Shown here one piece after another: positions 43,148-51,986 of a stretch of DNA of 64,000 bases (position 1 is the stretch's first letter; the number at the start of each line of letters is the position of its first letter). Position numbers and translations under genes: made by a program. The notes beneath the pieces were generated by a model that had not been told where the DNA came from, did no database searches, and saw only the letters and a list, made by a program, of their open reading frames with translations. The stretch is from DASYAE01 sp036501535. GTDB lineage: Bacteria > Actinomycetota > Actinomycetes > Streptomycetales > Catenulisporaceae. Where the stretch lies: the NCBI GenBank assembly GCA_036501535.1, contig DASYAE010000295.1, positions 30,405 to 94,404 on the forward strand, written 5' to 3'.

Positions 43148-43429
43148 GTCGGCACCTGCCCGCTGTGCGAAGCCCCGATCAACACCGAGTGGTGGGGCGA
43201 CCTACTCGAAGAACGCTGCGATGAGGGCTTCGACGACCTGACGACCACCCCGCCGTGCTGCGGCGGCCAGACCTCGCTCGACGAGCTGCGATACGACTGG
43301 CCGTGCGGATTCGCACGCTTCGAACTGGCTCTGTGGAACCCGGACCGGGATCTGCTCACCGACGAGGAACTATCCGGTCTCGGCGAAGCACTCGGACACC
43401 CGGTGCGCCAGATCCTCGCCCATATCTGA
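43148..43429 (+). pseudogene. 5'-truncated zinc-ribbon protein gene without a start codon
   Basis: The plus strand encodes a clear protein segment of 93 residues with no ATG, GTG or TTG in frame back to the preceding stop at 43112. It reads TCPLCEAPINTEWWGDLL, DEGFDDLTTTPPCCGGQTSL, RYDWPCGFARFELALWNP and GEALGHPVRQILAHI before TGA at 43427. The C-x2-C, CC and WP-GFARF pattern belongs to a common actinomycete family of about 190 residues with a zinc ribbon. This is its C-terminal part; the first part is lost at about 43146, exactly where the opposite-strand gene begins. Confidence 0.75.
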
Positions 43430-43730
43430 GCACTCTGACGATTCCATCGATATAACGCGCTTGTCGAAGTAAGCGATCGGCGGCGGGTCGGGACGGCGGC
43501 CGAGCCGGTCGCGCATGGAAGAGCAATGGTCGGAGGCCTGTTCCGGCCGTGGGGTCCGGTCCGCGGATCGGAGCCCTGATTTTCACGGACCGCCGAGCCG
43601 CCGGGCCGTGAACGATCTCCGCTGTCTGATGCACGCGGTGGTCGTAGCCGCGCGGTCCCGGCATCCGCCACGAAGCCGCTGGTCACCGTACCTCTCGCCG
43701 CACGGTCCGCAGGGCTCTGGGTTCAAGCTT

Positions 43731-43744
43731 GGGAAAACGTTTCC
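43731..43744. promoter_or_regulatory. LacI-like operator upstream of GH127 (site 1)
   Basis: GGGAAAACGTTTCC has the symmetrical core AAACGTTT with the central CG usual for LacI/GalR sites. It lies about 170 nt before the GH127 start. Confidence 0.55.
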
Positions 43745-43790
43745 GGTCCGCGCCTTGACGGCGCGTCACCGGGGTGTCTCAATAGGGCAT

Positions 43791-43802
43791 TACAACGTTG
43801 TA
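43791..43802. promoter_or_regulatory. LacI-like operator upstream of GH127 (site 2)
   Basis: TACAACGTTGTA is a perfect 12-bp palindrome with a central CG, about 115 nt before the GH127 start and 56 bp from site 1 (about five and a half helical turns centre to centre). Confidence 0.6.
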
Positions 43803-43915
43803 GAACGCTTCCCGCACCAAGCTGCCGAGCCTCGCGGCGAGGTGACGTGCTGCCGCCGCCCACCGCTGCCGCACCGCCCCGACCGCGCTCGGCCCGCTTC
43901 TCCCGGAGCAGCATT

Positions 43916-46774
43916 ATGCCGATCTCCCGCCGCGCGCTCCTGCGCGCCACCGCCCTGTCGGCCGCCGCACTCGGCGCGGCCGACCTGCTCCGGCCGGCCG
44001 CGGCCGGGGCCTCGGTCGCCCCGGCGCCCGGCGGCCTGTACACCCCCAACGCCGCCCCGCTGCAGCCGACCGCGTTCCTGCGCCTGCCGCCGGGCAGCGT
44101 GCAGCCGGCCGGCTGGCTCGCCGGCCAGCTCCAGCTCCAGCTCGACGGCCTGTGCGGCCGGTACCAGGACACCTCGCACTTCCTCGACATGTCCACGACC
44201 GGCTGGATCAACCCGGCCGACGTCGGCTGGGAGGAGGTGCCCTACTGGCTGCGCGGATACGGCGACCTGGCGTTCCTGACCGGAGACTCGACCGCTCTGT
44301 CCGACACGGACCAGTGGATCGACGGCATCCTTGCGACGCAGTCCTCCGATGGCTTCTTCGGCCCGACCGGGCTGCGCACCTCGCTGAACAACGGCCCTGA
44401 TTTCTGGCCGTACCTGCCGCTGCTCGAGGCGCTGCGGTCCTACCAGGAGTACAGCGGCGACAGCCGGATCGTGCCGATGATGACAGCGTTCTTCCAGTAC
44501 ATGAACGCGCAGTCCGGCTCGGTGTTCTCCAGCAGCTGGATCTCCTTCCGCTGCGCCGACGCCCTGGACAGCGTGTTCTGGCTCTACAACCGCACCGGCG
44601 ACGGCTTCCTGCTCACCCTCGCCGACACCATCCACGCCAACAGCGCGAACTGGGTCGACAACCTGCCCACGCCGCACAACGTCAACCTGGCCCAGGGATT
44701 CCGCGAGCCGGCCGTCTACGCGCAGCGCTCCGGCCAGGGCTCGCTGACCCAGGCGTCCTATCAGAACTACGCGTCGATCGTCGGGACCTACGGCCAGTTC
44801 GCCGGCGGCGGGTTCGCCGGGGACGAGAACTGCCGCGAGGCGTACGCCGATCCGCGTCAGGGCTATGAGACCTGCGGCATCGTCGAGCTGATGAACAGCC
44901 ACGAGATCCTGACCCGGATCACCGGCGACCCGGTGTGGGCGGACCGCTGCGAGCAGCTGGCCTTCAACATGCTGCCGGCCGCGACGGACCCGTGGGGCAA
45001 GGGAGTGCACTACATCACCTCGGCCAACAGCATCGACCTGTCGAACGACGCGAAGTCGCACGGACAGTTCGACGACACCTTCGCCATGCAGGCGTACATG
45101 CCCGGCGTGGACCAGTACCGCTGCTGCCCGCACAACTACGGCATGGGCTGGCCGCACTTCACCGAGGAGCTGTGGCTGGCCACGCCGGACCTCGGGCTGT
45201 GCGCCGCGATGTACGCACCCTGCCGGGTCACGGCGAAGGTCGCCGGCGGCGCCGCGGTCACGATCGTCGAAGACACCGGGTATCCGTTCGCGGACACGAT
45301 CACGCTGACCGTCTCCACCTCCTCGCCGCAGTCCTTCCCGCTCTACCTGCGCGTCCCGGGCTGGTGCTCGTCGCCGGGCATGAGCGTCAACGGCGCGGGG
45401 AACGCGGCCCCGGCCGGACCGGGCTTCGCGAAGATCGCCCGGACCTGGAGCAACGGCGACACGGTCGCGATCACCCTGCCGTCGCAGCCCACGGTGACGA
45501 CCTGGTCCGCGAACCACGGCAGCGTCGGCGTCTCCAACGGCGCGCTGGACTACTCGCTGCAGATCGGCGAGGACTACGTGCAGTTCGCCGGGGACACCGA
45601 GTTCCCGGAGTACGAGGTGCACGCCACCTCCGCCTGGAACTACGCGCTCAGCCCGCAGACGGCGAATCAGGCCTCGCTGCTGAGCTTCAGGCCGGCGTCC
45701 GGCGCCGTGCCGGCCAGCGCGTTCACCCAGCAGTCGGTGCCGGTGAGCATCACCGCCCCGGCGCTGCCGCTGCCGAGCTGGAAGGCGGACGATCAGGGCG
45801 TTGTCACGCCTTTGCAGGCGAGCCCGGCGCAGTCCGCCGCGTCGGCGACCACGGTCGCGCTGATCCCGATGGGCGCCGCGCGGCTGCGCATCACCTCCTT
45901 CCCGACCGCCTCGGCCTCCGCCGCGGCCTGGCTGCCGGCCGGGGCGTGGTTCCGGCTGCAGAACGCCAACAGCGGCAAGATGATGGGCGTCTCGAACATG
46001 TCCGACTCGGACAGCGCGCAGGTCGTCCAGTTCGACGACAACGGCACCGCCGACCACCTGTGGCAGTTGGTCGACAACGGCGGCGGCACGGTGCGGATCC
46101 GCAACGCCAACAGCGGAATGGTGCTCGGCGTCTCGGGCATGTCCACGGCCGACAGCGCGAACGTGGTCCAGTTCAGCGACACCGGCACGCTCGACCACGT
46201 CTGGACCCTGATCGACAACGGCGACGGCCGGTTCCGGGTGCTCAACGCCAACAGCGGCAAGGTCCTCGGCGTCGCCGGGATGTCGACCGCGGACAGCGCG
46301 AACGTGGTCCAGTACGACGACAACGGCACCGCCGACCACCTCTGGACGCCGGTCCCGGACGGCCCGGTCAGGATCCTGAACCAGAACAGCGGCCTGGTGA
46401 TGGGCGTCGCCGGCATGTCCACGGCCGACAGCGCCGACGTCGTCCAGTACGACGACAACGGCACCGCGGACCACCTGTGGACCTTCGTCGCCGACCCGAG
46501 CGGCTGGTGGCTGATCCAGAACCAGAACAGCGGCAAGGTGCTCGGCGTCTCGAACATGTCCACCGCGGACAGCGCGCAGGTCGTCCAGTTCGACAACAAC
46601 GGCACCGCGGACCACCTGTGGCGGCTGCTGCCCGGCGGCGGGCCGTGGTTCCGGATCCAGAACCGCAACAGCGGCCTGGTGCTCGGCGTCTCCGGCATGT
46701 CGACGGCCGACAGCGCCGACGTGGTGCAGTTCACTGACAACGGAACGGCGGACCACCTCTGGCAGCTGCTCTGA
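43916..46774 (+). CDS. Tat-exported GH127/DUF1680 hydrolase with six lectin-like repeats
   Basis: A 952-residue protein. The start ATG follows CGGAG and the twin-arginine signal is SRRALLRATALSAAALGAA. Residues 45-680 match the GH127 (DUF1680) family. Candidate zinc and catalytic residues are Glu318 and Cys320 (GYETCG) and Cys403-Cys404 (YRCCPHNYG), matching the Glu/Cys3 zinc site and Cys nucleophile of beta-L-arabinofuranosidase HypBA1, with Glu304 a possible acid/base. Residues 690-952 are six tandem 44-residue ricin-type repeats (N-x-NSGK-x-GVSNMS, then QVVQFDDNGTADHLW). It probably cleaves beta-L-arabinofuranosides outside the cell while bound to a polysaccharide. Confidence 0.9.
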   Translation: MPISRRALLRATALSAAALGAADLLRPAAAGASVAPAPGGLYTPNAAPLQPTAFLRLPPGSVQPAGWLAGQLQLQLDGLCGRYQDTSHFLDMSTTGWINPADVGWEEVPYWLRGYGDLAFLTGDSTALSDTDQWIDGILATQSSDGFFGPTGLRTSLNNGPDFWPYLPLLEALRSYQEYSGDSRIVPMMTAFFQYMNAQSGSVFSSSWISFRCADALDSVFWLYNRTGDGFLLTLADTIHANSANWVDNLPTPHNVNLAQGFREPAVYAQRSGQGSLTQASYQNYASIVGTYGQFAGGGFAGDENCREAYADPRQGYETCGIVELMNSHEILTRITGDPVWADRCEQLAFNMLPAATDPWGKGVHYITSANSIDLSNDAKSHGQFDDTFAMQAYMPGVDQYRCCPHNYGMGWPHFTEELWLATPDLGLCAAMYAPCRVTAKVAGGAAVTIVEDTGYPFADTITLTVSTSSPQSFPLYLRVPGWCSSPGMSVNGAGNAAPAGPGFAKIARTWSNGDTVAITLPSQPTVTTWSANHGSVGVSNGALDYSLQIGEDYVQFAGDTEFPEYEVHATSAWNYALSPQTANQASLLSFRPASGAVPASAFTQQSVPVSITAPALPLPSWKADDQGVVTPLQASPAQSAASATTVALIPMGAARLRITSFPTASASAAAWLPAGAWFRLQNANSGKMMGVSNMSDSDSAQVVQFDDNGTADHLWQLVDNGGGTVRIRNANSGMVLGVSGMSTADSANVVQFSDTGTLDHVWTLIDNGDGRFRVLNANSGKVLGVAGMSTADSANVVQYDDNGTADHLWTPVPDGPVRILNQNSGLVMGVAGMSTADSADVVQYDDNGTADHLWTFVADPSGWWLIQNQNSGKVLGVSNMSTADSAQVVQFDNNGTADHLWRLLPGGGPWFRIQNRNSGLVLGVSGMSTADSADVVQFTDNGTADHLWQLL
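45946..46772 (+). repeat. Six tandem ricin-type repeats in the GH127 gene
   Basis: Six units of about 135 nt (44-47 residues), each with N-NSG, a Gly-Val-Ser/Ala-Gly/Asn-Met-Ser turn, DSA-VVQ and DNGTADHLW. They are highly alike in protein and DNA, which points to recent unit duplication. Confidence 0.85.
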
Positions 46775-46875
46775 CCGCCACAGATCATGTGGCGTGCCGC
46801 GACGCAATAGACCTCGCGCGCCCGGACCACCCACCCCGGGCCCGCGACCACACCCACGCTCCGGAAGGAACTGCG

Positions 46876-49602
46876 ATGCCCCCGAGCACGTCGGGCGATG
46901 CTGTCACGCCCGAGAACCCCGGCGAGCCGGCCGGCGCGCCGCCGTCCCGGAGCGCCGCCTCGCGGCGGGAGCTGCTGCGCTGGAGCGCGATCGGCGCACT
47001 GGCCGCCGCGGCCGGACCGCTGCTGCCCTCAGCGGCCCACGCGACGACCGGTTCCGGCACCGGCACGGGCACCGCCGGCCTCAGCGCCGAACCGCCGGCC
47101 GCGACGTTCTCCGACGGCTACCCGACGACCAAGCGGGCCGTCGCGAACGCCAGCACCTTCAGCCCCCTGCGACCGCCGGCCACGCCCCTCGCGGTGCGCT
47201 CGCCCTACCTGAGCACATGGCAGGGATCTGACACGCTGACCGGCGCCTGGTCGAGCTTCTGGAACGGCCGCGTCACCGCGATCTGCGGCATCGCGCGCAT
47301 CGACGGCACGCCCTACCTGTTCGCCGGGGAGCCGAGCATCCCCAACGGCCCGGCGCTCACCACGATGTCGCAGACCTCGCTGCAGGTCACCTCGACGCAG
47401 TCGATCTACACGCTGACCGGCGGCGGCGTCACGCTGACAGTGAACTTCTTCTCCCCGATCGACCTGGACGACCTGCAGCGCCAGTGCGTGCCCTTCAGCT
47501 ACATCACCGCGCAGGCCGCCAGCAGCGACGGCGGCGACCACGCGGTCGAGCTCTACTTCGACATCTCCGGCGAGTGGGCGCACGGCGACTCCACCCAGGA
47601 CATCAGCTGGACCCAGCAGCAGACCTCTGCGACGTCGGCGCTCAGCTTCACTCCGACGAATCCCAGCGTGCTGGCCGAGGACAACGACCAGGCATCGTGG
47701 GGCACGGTCGTGTTCGCCAGCCCGGCGAACTCCGCGCTCAGCTTCCAGATCGGCCAGGACCAGGTCGTGCGCGCGCTGGCCGCGTCGACCGGCACGCTGG
47801 CGAACTCGGTCGACGGCAATCAGCCCCGGCCCATCGACGACGACTGGCCGGTGTTCGCCTTCTGCTCCAGCCTCGGCACGGTCACCCCGTCCGGCGCGTC
47901 GGCGCCGTTCCAGGTCGTGGTCGGGCACGTGCGCACCCCCGCGGTCAGCTACCTCGACGCGAACCTGAACGCCTGGTGGACGAACTACTGGGGCGGATGG
48001 CCGGACATGGTGGACTGGTTCGTCGGCGACTACGGCAGTGCCCTGGCGTCGGCGGACGCGCTGGACCAGCAGATCGAGACCGACGCGAACAACGCGGTCG
48101 GCGGCGGCACGGCCGGCTCTCAGTACGCTGCGTTGTGCGCGCTCGCGCTGCGGCAGGCGGTCGGCGGCACCGAGCTGGTGGACTACGGCGGGTCGCCCTG
48201 GGCGCTGCTCAAGGAGATCTCCTCCGACGGCAACGTCTCCACGGTCGACGTGGTCTACCCGGCCTCACCGGCGTACCTGTATCTGTCCCCTTCGTATCTG
48301 CAACTGCTGCTCGAACCGCTGATCGCCTACGCGGAGAACGGATGGATCGAACAGTTCGCCGAGCACGACCTGGGCCAGCGCTACCCTAACGCAGCCGGCG
48401 GGGTCACCAACGGAAGCGACATCCAGGAGGACATGCCGGTCGAGGAGACCGGCAACATGCTGATCATGGTCGCGGCGCTGCTGCAGCGGCTGCCCTCGGC
48501 GCAGGCGGGCGCGTTCGCGCAGCAGCACTATGCGATCTTCCGCCAGTGGGCCGAGTACCTGTTGCCCAACGCTCTGGACCCGGGGCTGCAGAACCAGACC
48601 GACGACTTCACCGGCCCGATCGCCAACAGCGCGAACCTCGCGGTCAAGGGCATCCTCGGCATCGGCGCGATGAGCCTGATCGCCGGGATCGCCGGGAACA
48701 GCACGGATCAGGCATCGTATCTCAACACAGCGTTCAGCTATGTCAGCCAGTGGGTGAGCCTCGGCGAGGACCCGTCCGGCCCGCACCTCGACCTGGCCTA
48801 CGGCGACGCCGGCAGCTGGAGCCTGAAGTACAACGCCTTCCCGGACCGGCTGCTCGGGCTCGGCATCGTGCCGCTCGGCGTGCAGGCGCTGGAGGCCTCG
48901 TGGTACCAGGCGAACGCGGGCACGTACGGCGTGCTGCTCGACCCGCGCAACGACTACACGAAGGCCGACTGGGAGCTGTGGACGGCGGCCTGGCTGGCCG
49001 ACCAGGCCGACGCCCGCAATACCCTGATCCAGGGCGTGTACGGGTTCCTCGACAACACCGCGCAGCGGGTGCCGTTCACCGACCTGTACGTCGTGGCCAC
49101 GGCGGCGCAGGTGAGCTTCCAGGCCCGGCCGGTGGTCGGCGGCGTGTTCGGGCTGCTGCTGAGCCCGGCCGCGCCGACCACCGCCTGGTACAAGGTGCAG
49201 AACAACAACTCCGGGCTGCTGCTCGCGGTGTCGGGCATGTCCCTGGCCGACAGCGCGGACGTCACCCAGTGGGAGGACAACGGCACGGTCGACCACCTCT
49301 GGACGATCCTGGACAACGGCGACGGCACGGTGCGCATCGCCAACCGCAACAGCGGCAAGGTCCTGGCTGTCAACGACATGTCCACCGCCGACGGCGCGTT
49401 CGTGCAGCAGTACCAGGACAACGGCACCGCCGACCACAGCTGGCAGATCATGGACACGGGCAACGGCTGGTCGAAGATCGTCAACGCGAACAGCGGCAAG
49501 CTGATGGCCGTCTCCGGCATGTCCACCGCAGACGGCGCCCAGGTCACCCAATGGGATGACAACGGCACGGCGGACCACCTGTGGCGGTTCGTGCAGTCGT
49601 AG
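46876..49602 (+). CDS. Tat-exported glutaminase-A-like (DUF5127/DUF4965/DUF1793) protein with three lectin-like repeats
   Basis: A 908-residue protein. A Tat signal (SRRELLRWSAIGALAAAAG) is followed by the GtaA-type domains: TPLAVRSPYLSTW and VPFSYITAQAASSD in the first; DISGEWAHGD; DDDWPVFAFCSSLG; then the helical-hairpin domain with ALCALALRQAVGGTELVDY, LLKEISSDGNVSTVDVVYP and DMPVEETGNMLIM. Fungal members are called glutaminase A, but the (alpha/alpha)6 layout resembles glycosidases, so the substrate should be treated as unknown. Residues 770-908 are three repeats of the same lectin-like module as in GH127. It starts 101 nt after the GH127 stop with GGAAGGAA and is probably in one operon with it. 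Confidence 0.87.
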   Translation: MPPSTSGDAVTPENPGEPAGAPPSRSAASRRELLRWSAIGALAAAAGPLLPSAAHATTGSGTGTGTAGLSAEPPAATFSDGYPTTKRAVANASTFSPLRPPATPLAVRSPYLSTWQGSDTLTGAWSSFWNGRVTAICGIARIDGTPYLFAGEPSIPNGPALTTMSQTSLQVTSTQSIYTLTGGGVTLTVNFFSPIDLDDLQRQCVPFSYITAQAASSDGGDHAVELYFDISGEWAHGDSTQDISWTQQQTSATSALSFTPTNPSVLAEDNDQASWGTVVFASPANSALSFQIGQDQVVRALAASTGTLANSVDGNQPRPIDDDWPVFAFCSSLGTVTPSGASAPFQVVVGHVRTPAVSYLDANLNAWWTNYWGGWPDMVDWFVGDYGSALASADALDQQIETDANNAVGGGTAGSQYAALCALALRQAVGGTELVDYGGSPWALLKEISSDGNVSTVDVVYPASPAYLYLSPSYLQLLLEPLIAYAENGWIEQFAEHDLGQRYPNAAGGVTNGSDIQEDMPVEETGNMLIMVAALLQRLPSAQAGAFAQQHYAIFRQWAEYLLPNALDPGLQNQTDDFTGPIANSANLAVKGILGIGAMSLIAGIAGNSTDQASYLNTAFSYVSQWVSLGEDPSGPHLDLAYGDAGSWSLKYNAFPDRLLGLGIVPLGVQALEASWYQANAGTYGVLLDPRNDYTKADWELWTAAWLADQADARNTLIQGVYGFLDNTAQRVPFTDLYVVATAAQVSFQARPVVGGVFGLLLSPAAPTTAWYKVQNNNSGLLLAVSGMSLADSADVTQWEDNGTVDHLWTILDNGDGTVRIANRNSGKVLAVNDMSTADGAFVQQYQDNGTADHSWQIMDTGNGWSKIVNANSGKLMAVSGMSTADGAQVTQWDDNGTADHLWRFVQS
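49183..49599 (+). repeat. Three ricin-type repeats in the glutaminase-A-like gene
   Basis: Three units of the same type (N-NSG, AVSGMS, D-A-VTQWDDNGTADHLW). They share the DNGT-DHLW core with the neighbour but use Gln-Tyr/Trp variants, so they diverged after the shared origin. Confidence 0.85.
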
Positions 49603-49660
49603 GCGTCGGCACGTCGGCCGGTCGGCGCCTTCCTTCCGGCCCGATCCGGTCCCCCAAGCG

Positions 49661-49695
49661 GCCGCGTCCTGGTGCGCCCACCACCAGGACGCGGC
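49661..49695. terminator. Perfect 14-bp hairpin between convergent genes
   Basis: GCCGCGTCCTGGTG (49661-49674) pairs exactly with 49682-49695 around a 7-nt loop. It lies 59 nt after the glutaminase-A-like stop and 37 nt beyond the end of the broken RCC1 gene, so it can serve both strands. No T-run. Confidence 0.7.
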
Positions 49696-49731
49696 AGGGC
49701 CGTCTGATACGGCCCGCGCCTCGCTCGTTCG

Positions 49732-50527
49732 TCAGCCGCGAAGGCTGATGACGACGTCGAAATCGGTTCCCGAGATCCCGCTGACACCGCCGATGACGAA
49801 CGTCGGCGTCTTCGCATCCGTGTAGGTACCGTCACCGACCTGCCCGTATCGGTTGAATCCCCAGGCGTAGAGGTCACCGTTCGCGGTGATGCCGTAAGAC
49901 GTCGCCCCGCTGCTGGCGAGCTTCGTGAAGTGCAGGCCCGCGGGCAGCGGGACGGACACCGGTGTCGGCTGCGAGGCCGTGTCGCCGGTGCCGAGCTGGT
50001 AGTGGCTTTCGGCGCCCCATGCGTACAGTCTGCCGGTGTCGAGCAGCGCGAGGGTCTGCCCGTTGTCGGGCAGCGAGCCGCCCTGGAAGACCTCGCTCAC
50101 GCTGCCGGGCAGGACGACTTGGACCGGCGTGTCGGAGTACCCGCCGATGTTGCCCTGGCCGAGTTGTCCCGCCTCGTTGAAGCCCCAGTCGTAGTACCTG
50201 CCGTCGGCGAGCAACGCACCCGAATTGTGGAATCCTGCGACCACGCGGGTGACGTTCGCGCGGCAGCGTCCGTGACGTTGGACAGGGGCAGCTGCCGTCG
50301 GTCAAAAGGGCGTATCCGGCCGTGTTGTTGGATGCGACGGCCTTGGCCTCGCCGGGAACAGAGATCGGGAACGGGGTCGCGTGCACGCCTTCGGCGAACG
50401 GCGCCAGTCCGCTGAAACCGCCCCAGTACATGACGGTCGAGGTCGTCGGATCCTCTGCCGCACGCACTGCAGTCGGCAAGGTCACGGCGGCGAGTGACAT
50501 CAGACCCACCAGCGCCATGCGCGGCAC
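49732..50527 (-). pseudogene. Broken secreted RCC1-repeat protein
   Basis: The 5' part (50527 to about 50295) encodes a signal peptide (MALVGLMSLAAVTLPTAVRA) and one RCC1-type repeat start (VMYWGGFSGLAPFAEGVHATPFPISVP, then AVASNNTAGYALLTDGS). The frame then fails. The middle can be read as LPLSNVTDAA in a second frame and NVTRVVAGFHNSGALLADG in a third, which continues to the stop at 49732 with four more WG--GQLG-type repeats (DWGFNEAGQLGQG, YAWGAESHYQLGTG, YAWGFNRYGQVGDG). The W-x-WG-N part of one repeat is missing, so an internal deletion plus frameshifts broke the gene. A GTG at 50527 or ATG at 50518 would be the start. Confidence 0.8.
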
Positions 50528-50866
50528 ACGCCCAAATTGGGCAACTTATTGATGTAGTACTCGGATCATGGCGTACAGGTTAGATGCGGCGTCCGGCGGC
50601 TTACGGCAGCGGACGCTCGACACACGGGTGATTTCTTTGGAAGTAACCCGGAACGCCGAGAAGAGAATCGCGCACTGCGCCGCACCGCCAACCGGGCGAA
50701 CGTAACTTGACGCGGCATTAGTCTGAGCCTCTGGTCCGTGGTTCCGATTCGGGACGGGCGAGGAGGCACAGGCGGTGGACCCGGAGATGCGACAGCGTCC
50801 GAGCACGCGGGGGCCGAGCGCCAGGACGCCGGCCCGGAAGCGGACGGTCCAGAAGTGGACGGCCCC
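50528..50866. other. Divergent intergenic region, 339 nt
   Basis: No gene. Relatively AT-rich around 50535-50580 (CAACTTATTGATGTAGTACTC), the likely promoter zone of the RCC1 gene. An in-frame ATG at 50738 could extend the dehydrogenase by 43 low-complexity residues, but I prefer the GTG at 50867. Confidence 0.45.
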
Positions 50867-51874
50867 GTGAGGGCGCTGGTCCTGACCGCGCCGCGGCAGG
50901 CCGTGGTGCGGGACGAGGCGGCGCCGGAGCCGGGACCCGGCGAGGTGGTCGTCGAGGTCGACCGGGTCGGCGTGTGCGGCACCGACTTCGAGCTCTACAC
51001 CGGCGAGTTGGCCTACTTCGCCGAGGGGAAGTCGGCGTATCCGCTGCGCCCCGGACACGAGTGGGCCGGCCGGGTCGCCGCGCTGGGCGAAGGCGTCGAG
51101 GAGCGCTGGCGCGGCGCCCGGGTGACCGGCGACACGATGCTCCCGTGCGGACGCTGCCGGCTGTGCCGGCTCGGGCGCGGCCACGTCTGCCCCGACCGGT
51201 TCGAGATCGGCATCCGCGGCGGCTGGCCCGGCGCGCTGGCCGAGCGGCTGGCCGTCCCGGCGGCGCGGCTGCACGCGCTGCCCGACGGCATCGACGACCA
51301 GGCCGGCGCACTCGTCGAGCCGGGCGCCAACGCGTGGCGCGCGGCGGCCGCGGCCGATGCGCGGCCCGGGACGCGGATCCTGGTCGTCGGACCGGGCACG
51401 ATCGGCCTGCTGACCGCCGCCTTCGCCGCAGCGGCAGGCGCAGAGGTGCACGTGCTCGGACTCGACCGCGCGCAGGAAGACCTCGCGGACCGGATGGGCG
51501 CAACGCAGTTCTGGACGCACAGCCGGCCACCCGAACCGGACTTCGACGCCGTCGTCGAGTGCAGCGGAGACCGCAGCGCCCCGGCGACGGCCGTCACATA
51601 TGTGCTGCCGGGCGGAAGGCTGGTCTACATCGGCGTGGCTAGCGCGCCGAGTCTGCTTGATACGCGCCAGTTGGTCTTCGCGGACGTCACCGCGGTAGGC
51701 ATCCTGAGCGGGTCGCCGGGACTGGCACCGGCCATCCGGGCGTATGCAGACGGGAGCGTCGATCCGGGTCCCCTGGTCGGAGCAACGGTCGGGCTGGACG
51801 ATGCGCCGGCCGTGGTAGCCGGAAAGCTGCGCCCGCCAGTCGGAACGAAAATCCACATCGACCCGCGCAGCTGA
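50867..51874 (+). CDS. Zinc-dependent medium-chain alcohol dehydrogenase
   Basis: A 335-residue MDR-family protein. Catalytic zinc ligands are Cys in VGVCGTDFELYTG and His-Glu in PGHEWAG. The structural zinc loop has four cysteines (LPCGRCRLCRLGRGHVC). The NAD(P)-binding fold begins LVVGPGTIGLLTAAFAAAAGA. The acid RGGWPGALAERL loop is typical of threonine/sorbitol-type dehydrogenases. The substrate is unknown. The GTG at 50867 gives the family's N-terminus (VRALVLTAPRQAVVRDEA). The next gene begins 112 nt later. Confidence 0.9.
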   Translation: MRALVLTAPRQAVVRDEAAPEPGPGEVVVEVDRVGVCGTDFELYTGELAYFAEGKSAYPLRPGHEWAGRVAALGEGVEERWRGARVTGDTMLPCGRCRLCRLGRGHVCPDRFEIGIRGGWPGALAERLAVPAARLHALPDGIDDQAGALVEPGANAWRAAAAADARPGTRILVVGPGTIGLLTAAFAAAAGAEVHVLGLDRAQEDLADRMGATQFWTHSRPPEPDFDAVVECSGDRSAPATAVTYVLPGGRLVYIGVASAPSLLDTRQLVFADVTAVGILSGSPGLAPAIRAYADGSVDPGPLVGATVGLDDAPAVVAGKLRPPVGTKIHIDPRS

Positions 51875-51986
51875 CGAGCCGACAGCAGAACGACCACCCA
51901 ATGAAGCCGCCGCGAGCGCGGGCTGCGTCACCGCGGTAGCGTAAGCAGCCTTACCCGGCACCGGAAAGCTCGACGAGGAGTCCCCC

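Larger units (their letters stand above)
43430..43915. other. Intergenic region, 486 nt
   Basis: No gene. It lies between the truncated zinc-ribbon fragment and the GH127 gene and carries two LacI-like palindromes 50-60 bp apart near its right end (43731-43744 and 43791-43802). Confidence 0.55.

Noticed and set aside
43790..46834. 1014-residue minus-strand frame opposite GH127
   Set aside because: Antisense shadow; composition is biased (Arg, Val, Gly, His, Asp) and the plus strand shows catalytic motifs and a Tat signal.
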